The translations under genes were made by a program, and so were the position numbers. DNA of 64,000 nucleotides from Caenorhabditis elegans. Taxonomy: Eukaryota; Nematoda; Chromadorea; Rhabditida; Rhabditidae. The stretch is taken from contig NC_003282.8 in the NCBI RefSeq assembly GCF_000002985.6, positions 682,001 through 746,000 on the forward strand, given 5' to 3'. Shown piece by piece: positions 33,461 through 45,481 of this stretch (position 1 is its first letter; each line of letters starts with the position of its first letter). The notes under the pieces are model-generated. The model saw only the letters and a list, made by a program, of their open reading frames with translations. It had not been told where the DNA came from and made no database searches.

Positions 33461-33746
33461 CTGCTCACAACCAGAAACTTTACCAAACAGCTAGTAGTAT
33501 TCAAAGCTCCAGACAATGCAAGAAAGCGACTCATGTATTATTCTGGCTCGTCTTCCTGCTCTTTCTCATCATCTAATTTCGGGGCATGTCCGGTGTACTT
33601 GATTATTGGTGGAAAAGAGATAGAATAGGGGGTTCATGTATCTAATTAGAGTAACGTCAAGTATGAATTGACACATCAAGTGTGGAAGAACAAATCGGAT
33701 TAGTTACTTCATTGATGAAGTGGTGAGAACTGAAGAATTGAAGGAT

Positions 33747-33762
33747 GGGGGGGGGGGGGGGG
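33747..33762 (+). repeat. 16-bp poly-G tract
   Basis: Sixteen consecutive G, the longest of four G/C homopolymers in the window. Confidence 0.9.
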
Positions 33763-34264
33763 TCTTGAATGGAAGAGGAACCGAGATATATTGTATTAAA
33801 GAATATGAAATAGGAGTTCGAATCTTGAAATGCGAGAAAGAGGGGGCGCCAGCAACATGCCTTAACTTGTCGGGGACCTCTTTAAAAAAAAAGAAATTTA
33901 TCTGAAATGATATGGATTCAAAAACTTCAAAATGAGTTTCTCCTAGTGCCAAGCAAACTACTTGGCAAATACATACATTATTCAAAAAGTACATAACATA
34001 AATTTTCAAATTGCCGCCATATATCTTCTGTCACGAAAACTTCATGAAAACGTGCTTGAAAGCACAAACGTTTGTCCGATTGAAAGAACGCCTAACCTTG
34101 AGAATTTTTTGAAAGTAATTCCGATTGACAAATTGCCTTCATTGGATAATGATAGAGGTTGATTCTTATCAGTTAAATTTGCAAAAAAAATAACAACTAA
34201 ATCTACTTACGCGCAGGTTTGTAAAGTATCACAATTGTTGAAATAATAATTTTAAAGTTTTTTT

Positions 34265-34320
34265 TGCCGAAAATTTCAATTCCGACAGTTTGCCGATTTG
34301 CCGGAAAAATCGTTTCCTGG
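34265..34320. repeat. TTTGCCGATTTGCCGG dispersed repeat fragment
   Basis: Short copy of the family detailed at 47100-47515, with TTTGCCGAAAA and TTTGCCGATTTGCCGG. Confidence 0.55.
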
Positions 34321-34625
34321 AACCTACCATGAAAATCTTTTGTTTTTGTGTGTATCCACGTATGTACTTTGCTCGCCTTCTGCTGTCTTTTCCATATTTG
34401 TTACTTTGGTTTCAGAACGTTCAGAATTTGGATTTTTGATCCTTTTCGCGCAGCTTTAGCATATGTTCTCATGCCCCGCGAAAGTTGTGTTTGACAGTGA
34501 AAGATGAATGTTTATTACGTATTCATGTAAAACAACAGGTGACTATAGAAACTGGGCGGGAGCAGCGACAAAAAACCAAATGAGAAACAAATGTGGACGA
34601 ATAGCTTCATTTTCATCACTTGCAA

Positions 34626-35700
34626 ATGTTGCTCTTGATCTTTTTTCTTCCAACTGTGAAAGCCTTATCCGGATTTTCAGTGATTAAGCTGAAAGTTCCA
34701 TATTCGTACCTTGTATCGAGAACCCCAATTTTTACATCGACATCCTCTACGAGTTTCAATTTAAATGATGTAATCTACAAGAACTGTGCATCCAAAATGT
34801 GCATCGCAGCGTTTCATGATAACAGTTCGGTTAGCTTTTAACGTGATTTGGGTTAAAAGAGGTTGCCTACCTTATGCCTGCAAACCTGGCTACGCCTCCA
34901 CTTACTTTCTGAGTGTAGGTACAGGATAGGCAGCAGGAACATAGAAATAAATACAAGAACTTAGAATATTATCTAATTTCAGAAGTACCAACTTCTCACC
35001 GACGTTCAAAACTCTTGCACCAAGGCGCCCAACTGCCTTGCATTCACAGAATCTCAATACAACATCGCCATAGTTTTTATGAACAACACTAGCAATGAAT
35101 GTTCAGCTAACACGACCGAATTGCTCACTGAAAAGTTTAAACCAAAAGAATGTCCGGCTAAATGGTTTCCATGGACTCGCCCGAATGGCCAAATATGGTG
35201 TCATATGATTTCTAGCGTCGGAAGGACTTATCAGGAAGCAAGTGATTACTGTCAAGGAATGGGAGCCGAGATGAATGGATTTCAGACTGTTGAGGAGAGA
35301 AATGCATTTATTGGTGGGAAACTAGGTTTAATGGTGTAAGGGTTAATACAAAAAGTTATAGGATTCTTGAAGGCAAAACCTGCGAGCTCGATCATATCTT
35401 GGGTTTACATTGGAGCAAAGCGATCATGCCCAACAGATACGTGCGCTAAGACTGTTCAGGTGAACCGTTTAGGGCGCCTTTGTCACCCCCCTCAGCTACA
35501 AGGATAGTCTAACATAATTTCAGTTCCAATGGCAAAATGGAGTGTCCACCAATCACAGTCTTGCAAACGACAATTTCTACTCACCGTGGTGGGAGGGACT
35601 CGGAAATTGCTTGGGAATGCTGTACTATAAGGAAGGAATGTATGATGACACGGAATGTGTACAGAAGGCGGCTGCTTCGTGTGGAATGTTGGCAAAGTAG
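34626..35700 (+). CDS. Secreted C-type lectin domain protein
   Basis: Four exons: 34626-34829, 34983-35313, 35362-35459, 35524-35700, giving 269 aa. A signal peptide (MLLLIFFLPTVKALSG) precedes about 105 residues with paired Cys, then a C-type lectin-like domain from about 118 to the end. Its landmarks are CPAKWFPW, the helix AS-YCQGMGAEM, the WVYIGAKR segment, FQWQNG, and NCLGMLY with terminal Cys residues at EC and SCG. I see no EPN or QPD sugar-binding motif and no clear WND, so calcium-dependent sugar binding is doubtful. Nematodes carry hundreds of such clec genes, many in epithelia and innate immunity; the role here is unknown. Exon 2 could instead use a donor 10 nt later (36-nt intron). 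The poly(A) signal is at 35747. Confidence 0.85.
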
Positions 35701-35746
35701 CGGGAATTGTGCTCCGGAAATGCTCATGATTTATATATTTAAATGA

Positions 35747-35752
35747 AATAAA
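35747..35752 (+). terminator. Poly(A) signal of lectin gene
   Basis: AATAAA 47 nt after the stop. The lectin and the srt gene to its right are convergent with 224 bp between stops. Confidence 0.65.
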
Positions 35753-35924
35753 TTGTTAACTGGTTTGGATGTGCCTATTCTTTTTTTTAATTTTGAATGG
35801 GGAAATACAGTGCCCTGGTAGATTAACAAAAACTATTTGTTAAAATAAAAAGGTTTCTTGCAAAATAATGTTTAAATTTAAAAATTGTGAAGGTTTCCCA
35901 TGAAAATTGCAAAAAAAAAAAAAA

Positions 35925-37451
35925 TCAAAATACAGCTCCAGAACTTCCAGTTTTCGTGGTCAACTTTGCATCAATTCCGACAACTCTGAGTACTGGACGA
36001 AGTGTAGCTGTTGTTCTGTTGGATCCTACTCTATCTCGAATTGAACGTGGCACTATAAAGTCAATAAATCCAATTCGGACGGTCTTGTTCATTGTGATGT
36101 ACACGATGCAAACGGACCCTTGAATCAGATTTAAGTTAAGAGAGAGCTTTTGAAAAGTCAAATGCGCTTACCGTGAGCACACTGCCATGCCAGTTGCCCA
36201 ATGAGCACAACCGCTGGGGGAGAATAGAAGAATTGCATGTAGACATAGATGTAGGCAGCGATTGCATTGAAAGAGCAAATTAGGACGGATTGGAAGAAGA
36301 TCTGGAAGTATTTATTAAATAACATATAGCCAACATTCATTGTTGCTTCACATAACAATCTTAATCCATTTTACCTGAGTCTGAGTTCTCGAAATGGACT
36401 CTGATCGGAAATGTTTGCTTTTTGCAAACAATATAACACAAAGATAAGAGTATATCGCTGTAGTTGCCAAGGAGACCACACAATTGTTAACAGTATGGGA
36501 GATATTTATGTAATTGGGTGCCTGAAAGTTTATGGTAACTTATAGTTTCAGTTTCTACTGTCAAACCTCGTTGCCAGGAATCATTGGATTGAAGAACCAA
36601 CTCATGTAGTTCGAGTTGAAAAGCAGTGGTTTTGTGAAGAAAATTGAATAAATCGTATACAAGATGGGAATGGCTACAGTGAAATACATTTTCCTCCCGA
36701 TGAATATGGTGCGGATTCGGAGATGTTGATTAACATCACAACATCGATTGATTCCAAGGAGAATACAAGTAGCACAGGATCCCATCCAACATCCTGAAAT
36801 ATTCCTATGTTATTTTCCAAGAATGAGATAACATACCACATCCAAGTGAGCCCATCAGGAAAATAAATTTGGGATAAGAGCAAAATGTTGCTCCCATTAT
36901 TCCTAGAAAGCCGGTAGCAATAGAATTGGTCAAAATGCATCCAATATCCAGAAATCCAAGCCAGACCATAATTTTGTAACAGGAAGACTTCATCAAATCA
37001 CTTCTACTAATGACTATGAGACATGGGATGTAGATCATCTGGAATGCCATAATAAGGACGGGTTAAACCACCTTTTTGTGGGGCTAATCGGGTCTTTGTT
37101 ACTTGTCCACGACTCGCCCGCTGTCACCGGCAATATTCCGTTCTAAAGTTCTGTCAAAAATTTCAGGATTTGACATATCAGGTTAAACTGGTAGGTCGCT
37201 ATTTGCATAGTTTTGAAGGTAAGATTGCATGTACATTTCAATTTAGTTTACACTTCTACATTTTTTACAGATACCAAAATTTGCATTTAACTTACCAGTA
37301 AAATAATTCCCATGATGAGAAAATACACTCCAATAAACTCTCTCGGCTGTCCAATTGCAAAACCATCAACACCAGTACAGTTATAGAAATGGGGATGAAC
37401 ATTGAACCCGTTTCGAATAAAAAAGTTGAGACTTTGCTCAATATTGCTCAT
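35925..37451 (-). CDS. srt-type serpentine chemoreceptor, copy A
   Basis: Six exons in phase: 37451-37296, 37038-36837, 36793-36567, 36521-36375, 36301-36172, 36118-35925, giving 351 aa. It is a seven-transmembrane receptor of the nematode class T family. Family-like features are the N-terminal YNCTGVDGF, MIYIPCLIVI after the first span, NSIATGFLGIMGATFCSYP, the WMGSCATC helix with NRCCDVN (the DRY-like position), and the loop SWFFNPMIP. Such receptors are expressed mainly in sensory neurons and signal through G proteins; the ligand is unknown. Its closest relative here is copy B at 46500-49037, with the same exon count, phases and near-identical exon lengths. The ATG at 37451 was chosen because it aligns with copy B; an upstream in-frame ATG at 37616 is likely untranslated. 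Confidence 0.85.
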
Positions 37452-37815
37452 CTTGTTTGAGACCAGAAATGTCAAAAAAAGGTTTTCCGTTATTTTTATA
37501 CCAATAGTAATCTTCTCTAATCTCCACTTATGTGTATAGAAATTTAATAGAAATCCAAGTCCGCTGATAAAAATTGTAAAATTGTTTTCAAAAAATACTG
37601 AGTGCAAATAGTTCAAAGAAACGATGATTCATTTTGAAAATCATGAGTGAGATGTTCTAGAGATCAAAGACCGGTTGCCGAAAATTCTAGTGGTCGGCAA
37701 GCAAATATAGATATGGAAAAAATCTAAATATCATTTCTGAAAATATTACTAAAAATAAGATTGAGTGTATGTAAACATATTTATCAAAATTAATAGAATT
37801 ATATCAGATGTGACA
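37452..37815. other. Short intergenic region between srt A and ZYG-11-like gene
   Basis: It separates the stop of the ZYG-11-like gene from the start of srt copy A (same strand) and presumably holds the srt promoter. No other feature is recognised. Confidence 0.4.
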
Positions 37816-40800
37816 TCAATTGTGTTTACATTTCAGTGGAGTTCTGCTGAGAACTCGAAAAGCAGACAGACACCATTCAATATCTATCCCCTTCAAAACT
37901 CCCGTCAGCACGTTGAAAATATGGTACGCGCTTTGATTCATTCCTGTGAAATATTGACTGAAATTCTGATTCCTTGATTTTACTGTGCACTTCACGAAAA
38001 CATCAAGCGCATGGCATTGGAAAAAGTTTTGAGCAACGGCGGTTTTGATTAGAAATTGGATTGCCATCCCGCCGATTTTATCATAGTTCAGCCCGGGAAG
38101 ATCTAGATCAATCATGTTGAGAATTGCAGTCCAAACTGGGATGCAGGGGTGCTCTCCAAAAAATGAATCAACTGAAGTCATTTTGTCAATGTAGTTAAGA
38201 AATATGTCAAGAACCAAGGAGACATCTAGTGAGTGGAATTGGTGGGATTTGTTGCTGAAAATTTAGTTTTTCTTTTAGATTATAGCTTTAAACTACTAAT
38301 AGTAAAAATTGAAATAAAAAAACTTACCCGGAAATTTCCGTCAAACAATTCACACATTCCATATAAATGCTGTATCTCAAATTATTTGCAGATGTACTCG
38401 GGAATGTTTCAATAACCTCAATAATTTTCATCATGCAACCTATCAAGTCGTATTCTTCATTTCTTTCATGAGCTTGTCTCAGAAGGAATAAGATACGAGT
38501 CAAGCATCTGAGTACTGACGCTTCACGTTTCAAACTTGTAAAATATGACAGTGACTTGAGAGATGAGCCAATAGATTCCATGTTGAGAACTTGCAATTCA
38601 GGGATTTTTGAGTATTGAACGAGGCAATCTGGAAAAAAGTTATTTGTTTTTTTATTGATAGAAGTTTAAAAGCGAAGTATGTTCTTTTTGCCTGTGGATT
38701 TTTGCCCAAAATGACAGAAAACAGGCTCAATATACCGATTATGAATATCTAAATTTGTATGGTTTTTTAAAATGAATTAAATATTTTTGAACTCCTGCGA
38801 TATTTTTCCATTTTCCGGCTATGAATTTGTTTTTTTCTAAATTCTTCTCTGTTTTCTAAACATTATGAACTTATCACATTTTCAGGCATTTTTTCCGTGT
38901 AATAAATTTTCTGAAACTTGAAAATTTTCCTAAAAATCGACCATTTGCCATTTATTCAAACTTTTTTTTGCGGAAAAATGTCTGAAAAAAAAGAAATCAA
39001 GTAAAAAATAAGGAGAAAAAATGTCTGAAAATGTGATAAGTAGTGTTGCGCTTGCGCGCGGAATTCAAAAATAGCTTAACCTTTTTTTTTGCAAAATTAA
39101 CAAAAAAAAACATTTAAACGTTCAGAAAAAGTGCGCAGGCGCAGTTTCAGGGCCTGACGCCTGCCTGAAACCTGCCGACTTGATGTATTGCAGCGCCGGA
39201 GCTTAACCTTTTATTTTTCCTAAATCTTGTACCGCTATATTAGCATTTTCAAAATTATTCAAGACATTTAATTTAATTTAATTTAATTTATTACGATAGT
39301 AAGATATCGTGAGGTAGAAAAAAAAACACACATTAACAGACACAAACCATCACAAGTGGTTACATAAATAAAAATGGAACAAAAATAAAAAGAGATGAGA
39401 AAAAAATAATGGTTACATTGGAGAAGAAGCAATAAACACAAATATCGATGTATAAAAGGCAAGAATAAATGATGGATAGAAGTGAGGATAAGGTAACATC
39501 TCGGCATTTAGTGCCTCCTTTCTCCCACCTTTTGAGGTCTTCTCACCTTCCGCTCACCTTTTTGCCACCTTCTCCCCACCTTTTGTAAAAATATCACAAT
39601 TGTTCAACGAATACTCGAAATTCAGTCGCGTTTGCCACCTTTCTCCCACCTATTGTGGTCTAAAACAGCAGCGGCAGCGTTCTGGTGACACCAAAACTGC
39701 CACCATTTGCCACCCTTTGTCGCCTTTTGTAGCACTTTGTCACCTTTCATTGTGCGCCAAGATAGTGCTGACGTGTTCTCGGATGTTATCCTGGCACGGA
39801 TAACTCTTCGAATTAATTTTTTTAAACAATTTTTTTCTTCAACGTTTTTAAATCTATTTTTTAGGTTTTCTGATCGATTTTTTAAGGAAAAATTGAATAA
39901 TCTGAGATTTTTGTTTGGTAAATCGTTATTAATATTTTCTTACAAGTAACCATTTTGCACTAACAATTATTTTCTATTTTAATTTCCATTTTATAGGTAA
40001 AACGAGATAGCAGACGGCTCGACCTGAACTGGTTGCTCACCGGATCTTGAAAGGTAAGGGTTTACAAATTCTACTTAATAAATAAACATATTCCTATTCA
40101 TGTTTTTGCAGATTACCGAAAATCGACGGGAGAATGCCACGAAAAACAGGCAAATTCGTGCTATGTGGCAGCAAACTATGGAAAAATACGAATTTTTAAT
40201 TATTTAAAATGTTTTAATGATGTATATGATGTTTCATAAAATAAATTTAGATTGTATAACCTAATTGCAGTTTGTTTTTATTTATTTTCAGAGTGAAAAC
40301 AAACAAAAATAATAGCATCGTTGCCACCTATTGTCACCAATCTGCCACCATTTTGCCGCCTTTCCCTATCCATTTTTCGCCTTTCTACATTTTGGTGGTA
40401 GAAAGGTGGCAAAAGGGTGGGAGAAAGAAGACACGAAATGCCGAGATTAGATCAGTGTTGCTTCATTGTGGGTAGTGTTCTGTTGACAAAAAAGTGTCTG
40501 CTAAGTTTAGATTTTCCTGTGCTCCAGATATATTTCTTTTTAGAACGAGTGTGGGTATCTTGTTGCTCAAAAAACTCAGATGTTTTTAAGTCTACTTTAC
40601 CATTATTCATTCTGATTACTTGGATTCTGTCAATTACTTTACGTCTCGTGCTTAAGGTTTGGAGGTCGAATAGTTCGTTACGTTCCATGGCAGTTTTGTA
40701 ATCTTTATCAGTTGGATTAATATATCTTTTTTGATTCGACTATAAAGACGCCTAGTGAATGCGTTTTGTACAGACTCTATTGCTTTCTCATCCGATTTTT

Positions 40801-43800
40801 TTGTCGGAGAAGACACTACTGTTCCATATTCTAAACGAGGGCGGATGAAAATTTTGTATAAGACATTATAAAAAGGTATCACTTTGAAATTATTTTTTTG
40901 GAAATATAGACAACTTACTAAGTGCCGTAATTTTTTGAAGGTTCGGATGAGATTCCATCAAAGAATTGAGTAAATTGTCATTCAAATCTGTTGAGGTGCA
41001 ATCCAAGAAAGCCAATTTTTCGATAGATTTTCCACAGCCAATGAATTGCTGCATAGTTTTTATGCCTGTGTTGTAGCTGAAATTAAAAAAAAACAACTAA
41101 ATCATCAACAACCACTTTGGAACCTACTGATCATGTGAAACATCCAAAAAAGTTAAATTTTTCAAATTGAAAAGATCCATCATATCAAACCAGGTATTAA
41201 AGTGCAAGTTTCTCATAGACAATACTTGTAAATGCGTTAAATTGGATATTCCATTAAGGTTCTTAATATTAGTATCACTAATATCCAAACAAGAAAGATT
41301 CGGAAAACTTTTGATGAGTAACGTCATTTCGTTTTCAGTAAGTTTTTTTCCACTTAGAATGAAGGTGGTGAGTGAAGGAAGCATATCAGCGATCTGGAAA
41401 ATTTAAAAAAAAACTGAAAAGATCTCCAGAACACTGCAAATTTTTTCGAACGAGGGACGAGGCAAAAAGGTTTCTAGGCCATGGCCGAGTCCCCGACAAG
41501 TTTCAGCGGCCATTTATGTTGCTTTGTTTTCCGCGTGTTTTCTTTCGTTTTTCACCAATTTTCCCCATTTTTTCTTATTAATACTAATAAATAAATATTT
41601 TTTGCAGATGCTAAAACAATTTCCAAGTGAAAAAATTGTGTATTGCGTCTGTAAGTAGCGGTGAAAGTGGTCAATGTAATATGATGGATTACGGGAATAC
41701 AAAACCCAAACTTTTTCCCACACATGATACATATGCTGCTCTGATGCTGAAACTACCTGATTTTCATAACGAGACCACTGAAAAAATTTTGAGGTTTTCA
41801 AAATTCAACTTTTTTGGTGAAAAAGTAGACATTTTCGCACAAAAAGTTGAATTTTGAAAACCTCAAAACTTTTTCAGCGGTCTCGTTATGAAAATCAGGT
41901 AGTTTCAGCATCAGAGCAGCATATGTATCATGTTTGGGAAAAAGTTTGGGTTTTGTATTCCCGTAATCCATCATATTACATTGACGACTTTCACCGCTAC
42001 TTGCCGACTGAATACATATTTTTTCATCTGGAAATTATTTTAGCATTATCAAAAAATATTTATTCATCAGTTTTGATAAGAAAACACGGGAAAAATTGGT
42101 GAAAAACAAGAGAAAACAAAGCAAGTACAAAATGTCGTAAAATGCGGTGTATTGTGTGCAAACACCGATTTTTCGCATTTTTTCTCGGCCCTCGTTCGAA
42201 AAAAGTTGCAGTGCAGAAATTAGGACAAGATTTGCATCGTCGTCTTTCAGTTTTCCGCAATATTTAAATGTGTTTTAAAGAGCCCATAATCTAGTTACTT
42301 TTGCTTTTAATAAAATTCTAGATTGTAGCGGCGGACATTGTGCTACTAGATTTTCGACACTGGAGTTTCAAGTTAGACGCGTCAACGCCTGCCCACTCTG
42401 CCTTAAGGCGCCTCGGGCCTTCTTTTAGAACAAACACGTGATAACGGGTTTAAGCCTAAACTTAAATATGCTAAATCGAAAATTAATCTAAATTTTAATA
42501 AATAAACAAAAACAACATTTTCACATTATTTTCTCCACAATTTTTTAAAACTGTTTAAATAATTGAGAACTAACCAAATTCGCACCGGAAGCAGGCAAAA
42601 TTGCCGCCAAATAGATAAATTGAAAAAGTCCTGAAACCGCCCCTGCCTAAGCCCTAACGTGTTCAGCTCAAGAAAGAAGCATATTCAGAAAAGCTTTTTT
42701 TTTAAACAAACTGGCAATTAAAGGCGAAATAGCGCCAGTGGGGATTTTGTCTAACTACACTTAAAATAATCCAAAACGGCCGAATATCATAATAAAACAT
42801 TCCAAAAAATAGATTTTTAATAAATTTTTTTTCTCATAATTTCCGGTCAAAGTTTTGGCAAATGTCAAAATTTAGAAAAATATGAAAATGTCACTTTTGA
42901 CAGTAAATAAAAAATTTTCGAAAACTTTTTGAAAAGTGTTATTATGATATTCGGTCATTTTGGCACCATAAAAGTATTTTTTAAGATTTTCCTGGCGCTA
43001 CTCCACCTTTGATCTCTCAATTTTTGTACCTTTTCGGGCCATCCTTGTCGTAGAATTTGCTCACTTTTGCTGATATCCAGACTTTTTAATGTCGTGCGTG
43101 AGTTTTCATTTACAATGCAATCTATCAAACAAACAACGTCAATTTTCTTTCCTAAAAAAATAGAAACCAAAATATCAATAAAAAAGATTCAAGCTTCTTA
43201 CCATATTTCAATATTTTCTTCTTTTTCCCAAGGATCAATGAATGAAGACTACGATTTTTGCAAACCTCTGCAATAACGCCAGACTGTGATGGATTTAACT
43301 TCAATAGATTTGAAAACACAACTTCGCATGATTGTGCATCCATTCTTTCAACTGCTTTACTTATGATGTAGTCACCTGAAAATATTACTTTATTAAGTTC
43401 GAAACGGAACTATTTTACCATTATTCATATATTTAGCAATTCTTTCGGCGGCTATATTGGAAAGAGAATCAATCATGTGATGGGATCGATTATAATATGA
43501 TTCAAAGTGAAACAGAAGCCCTTAAAAAGCATTGTAATCAACAAAAAAAACCAAAATGATTCCCCAAACCTTCTTTCCTTTCCTGTTCTCTGATCCAATA
43601 TGGAATTGCCGTATTAAAAAGTGCTGCCAACAAAATTATAACTCCACCGCAGTGAAATAAAACTGAATCACTTTTCGTACAATGAACAACAATGACTGGA
43701 AAATATTAATAATTAAATTCTAGATTGAAAATGTAGTCCGAACGTGGGATAAATGTGGCAAATAATAATCCAATGAGCGTGGAGGTCAGATACAAAAATA

Positions 43801-45481
43801 TGCAAAAAATTGAGCACAGCCAACCAACAAGGTCACAGATCACGATGAATAAGGAAACATGGTACAACGCTGAAAGGGATATTAGTTTATATCAGAGCTG
43901 ACATGTAATGAGGTGCGGTTTTGACAACTCAAACCTATCTGCATTTTTGCGTGAAATCGAAGAATTTGTGTTTGCGCCACTAGTTTTTATGAAGTTATCA
44001 GTAATTTTTCAATTGCGTATAGCGACCGACATTTCTTGGGACCACTTTTTATAATGGCTACTACACCGACTGTAACTCAAACTCCACTCTTTCTATGGTA
44101 ACTTTGTAAATTTAAATCCATTTTCATATAATTGTTCAATTTTTAAAAATATATATTATTTTTGCCCTTAACTTACCAGGAAAAAAACATATGGCAATTG
44201 AAAAATAGTGGAAATTTTTTCTCAAAACTATTTTTCATTAAAATATAGCTAAAATAAAAGGTACTTATGGGTTTCGTTCCCCCTGAAATGATTTCCATAT
44301 TTTCTAATTGAGACGTGAACTTTTTTTCATTCTCACTATGAGGCTTAGGGAAATGATTTTCTAAGCCTTGTAAAAATGAAAACAGTATTAAAATAAACAT
44401 TCACGTGTGAATTAAAATTAAAAAGGTAGTGTTGAATAATTAAAAATCATTTTGGGGGGAACGAAACCCATAAGTACCAAATAAAATTTCAACCTTCGTT
44501 CTGCACAAAACAAACCGAATTTTTTTTCGAACTAACGTAAGTAAGCTGATTTTTAAATACATAGTTTTGATTTGTGAAAGACTAGCTTTAATTTTAATTT
44601 TTTCCTGACGATTTGAAAAATTAGATATTATATGAAAATTAATTTACTTTCACAAACGTGATTTTTGAGTTAAAGCCGTTTTAGTAACTATCATTGAAAA
44701 TGGTCCCCTAAGATGCCGGTCGCTATATTTTTTGCAATGATTTTTGTGAATAATTCACACATATGAAAACAAAGAGACATGATTATGGACAATATTTTGT
44801 TGGTTGAAAATTCTTTGATAAATTTTTGAATTTGCAGTTTCTGAATGGTGCTCATGCGAAAATTTTCCAAAAACAATATGTATAGGGAATCCCTTTTAGG
44901 GATACCCTTTTGACGAGCACTGCATAATTTTCTAAAAAGTTGCCGAGATTGAAAAAACAGTTCAGTGAATAGAAAAAAAAACTAGAGAAAAATCTAGTTT
45001 GCCCAAAAAATTTAAAACATAATTTCGAAATTCGAAAAACGGAAACTTACAAATTATAAAGCCTAAACAAACGGAATGAATTAACAACATCTTGTCACTG
45101 TGAATCAGTGGATAAAATATCCACAAAGACCCCCATATTAAAATGGAAATTCTATTGAATATCAGACGAGGAACGTACTCTCTTTGTGCACAGAAATTAA
45201 AGCATTTTGTCACTGAAAATATTTGAATTTAATTTTCCATTAATCCATAACAACCTACCAACCATAAAAATTGTGGTAATAACTACAATTCCGATGACTA
45301 CAATTATACCAGTATCTTTGAGATAACTGATTTTTATAGGATGAAGATGGGCAGATTCTTTCTTGTTTGAGTGAATAATAATTGGGAATAAAAATCCTGC
45401 AGCACATATTGCATGAGAAAATAGGAAGATGACGACTATTTCTAATTCGAAACTTTTGTAATCGATTATATTTTTTAACAT
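37816..45481 (-). CDS. ZYG-11-like LRR protein with N-terminal membrane spans (candidate fusion)
   Basis: Eleven exons join in phase: 45481-45259, 45212-45051, 43869-43744, 43695-43570, 43520-43419, 43375-43202, 43151-43030, 41393-41128, 41076-40919, 38628-38328, 38254-37816, giving 732 aa. Residues 1-212 contain five to seven hydrophobic spans of no recognised family. From Met228 the protein resembles ZYG-11/ZER-1 adaptors: a VHL-box-like SLSNIAAERIAKYM, leucine-rich repeats (about 260-490, with LEU-rich SFPNLSCLDISDT and NLKNLTFLDVSH) and an ARM-like C-terminus. ZYG-11 proteins recruit substrates, including those with N-terminal glycine, to CUL-2 ubiquitin ligases. The junction intron (43569-43521) is 49 nt with acceptor TTTTTAAG and a weak donor. 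The donor after 43744 is also weak (GTTCGG). The alternative is two genes, with the membrane part ending inside that intron and the ZYG-11-like part starting at 43476 (505 aa). Confidence 0.6.
39265..40890 (-). mobile_element. 3' end of a decayed LINE, split by a DNA element
   Basis: Minus-strand frames at 40882-40652 and 40688-40452 encode typical non-LTR reverse-transcriptase C-terminal pieces: FIRPRLEYGTVV, ESVQNAFTRRL and, further on, SRHFFVNRTLPTM. The frame is broken between them. The matching 3' end is at about 39500-39290 and closes with a short TAAAT repeat tail (39267-39291), as LINE insertions do. It lies in an intron of the ZYG-11-like gene (40918-38629) on the same strand. Confidence 0.7.
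39500..40445. mobile_element. 946-bp inverted-repeat element nested in the LINE
   Basis: The ends are inverted repeats CTCGGCATTTAGTGCCTCC and, at the right, the complement of CTCGGCATTTCGTGTCTTC, both followed inward by CTTTCTCCCACC-type sequence. A dinucleotide AT flanks both sides. No transposase frame is present, so it is non-autonomous. It contains many CCACCTTTTGC-like motifs pointing inward from each end. Confidence 0.7.
41413..42250. repeat. 838-bp foldback element
   Basis: A long inverted repeat: the arm 41413-41813 pairs with 41839-42250 around a spacer of about 25 bp. The best-matched inner part includes GAGGTTTTCAAAATTCAAC and its complement, and AGTTTCAGCATCAGAGCAGC and its complement. 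The outer part is more diverged (CGAACGAGGG/CCCTCGTTCG). It lies in the ZYG-11-like intron 43029-41394. Transcripts would form a long hairpin. Confidence 0.8.
42771..42963. mobile_element. MITE with CGAATATCATAATAA ends
   Basis: About 193 bp with inverted ends CCAAAACGGCCGAATATCAT at left and the complement of GCCAAAATGACCGAATATCA at right. A related end occurs at about 55118-55140. It is in an intron of the ZYG-11-like gene. Confidence 0.65.
44260..44478. mobile_element. 219-bp MITE with 8-bp target duplication
   Basis: Terminal inverted repeats of about 34 bp start GGTACTTATGGGTTTCGTTC and match at all but a couple of positions. Perfect direct repeats AAATAAAA flank both sides (44252-44259, 44479-44486). 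An 8-bp duplication fits hAT- or Merlin-type mobilisation. It lies in the intron 45050-43870 of the fused gene and explains the reading frame at 44173-44400. Confidence 0.8.

Noticed and set aside
33720..33905. 61-codon plus-strand frame with a Gly run
   Set aside because: The Gly run is the 16-bp poly-G tract; no supporting exon context.
43476..43515. CTGTTTCA motif on the minus strand as a piRNA promoter
   Set aside because: A single occurrence, within a coding exon, without a cluster of similar motifs nearby.
44173..44400. 75-codon minus-strand frame
   Set aside because: It lies mostly inside the 219-bp MITE.
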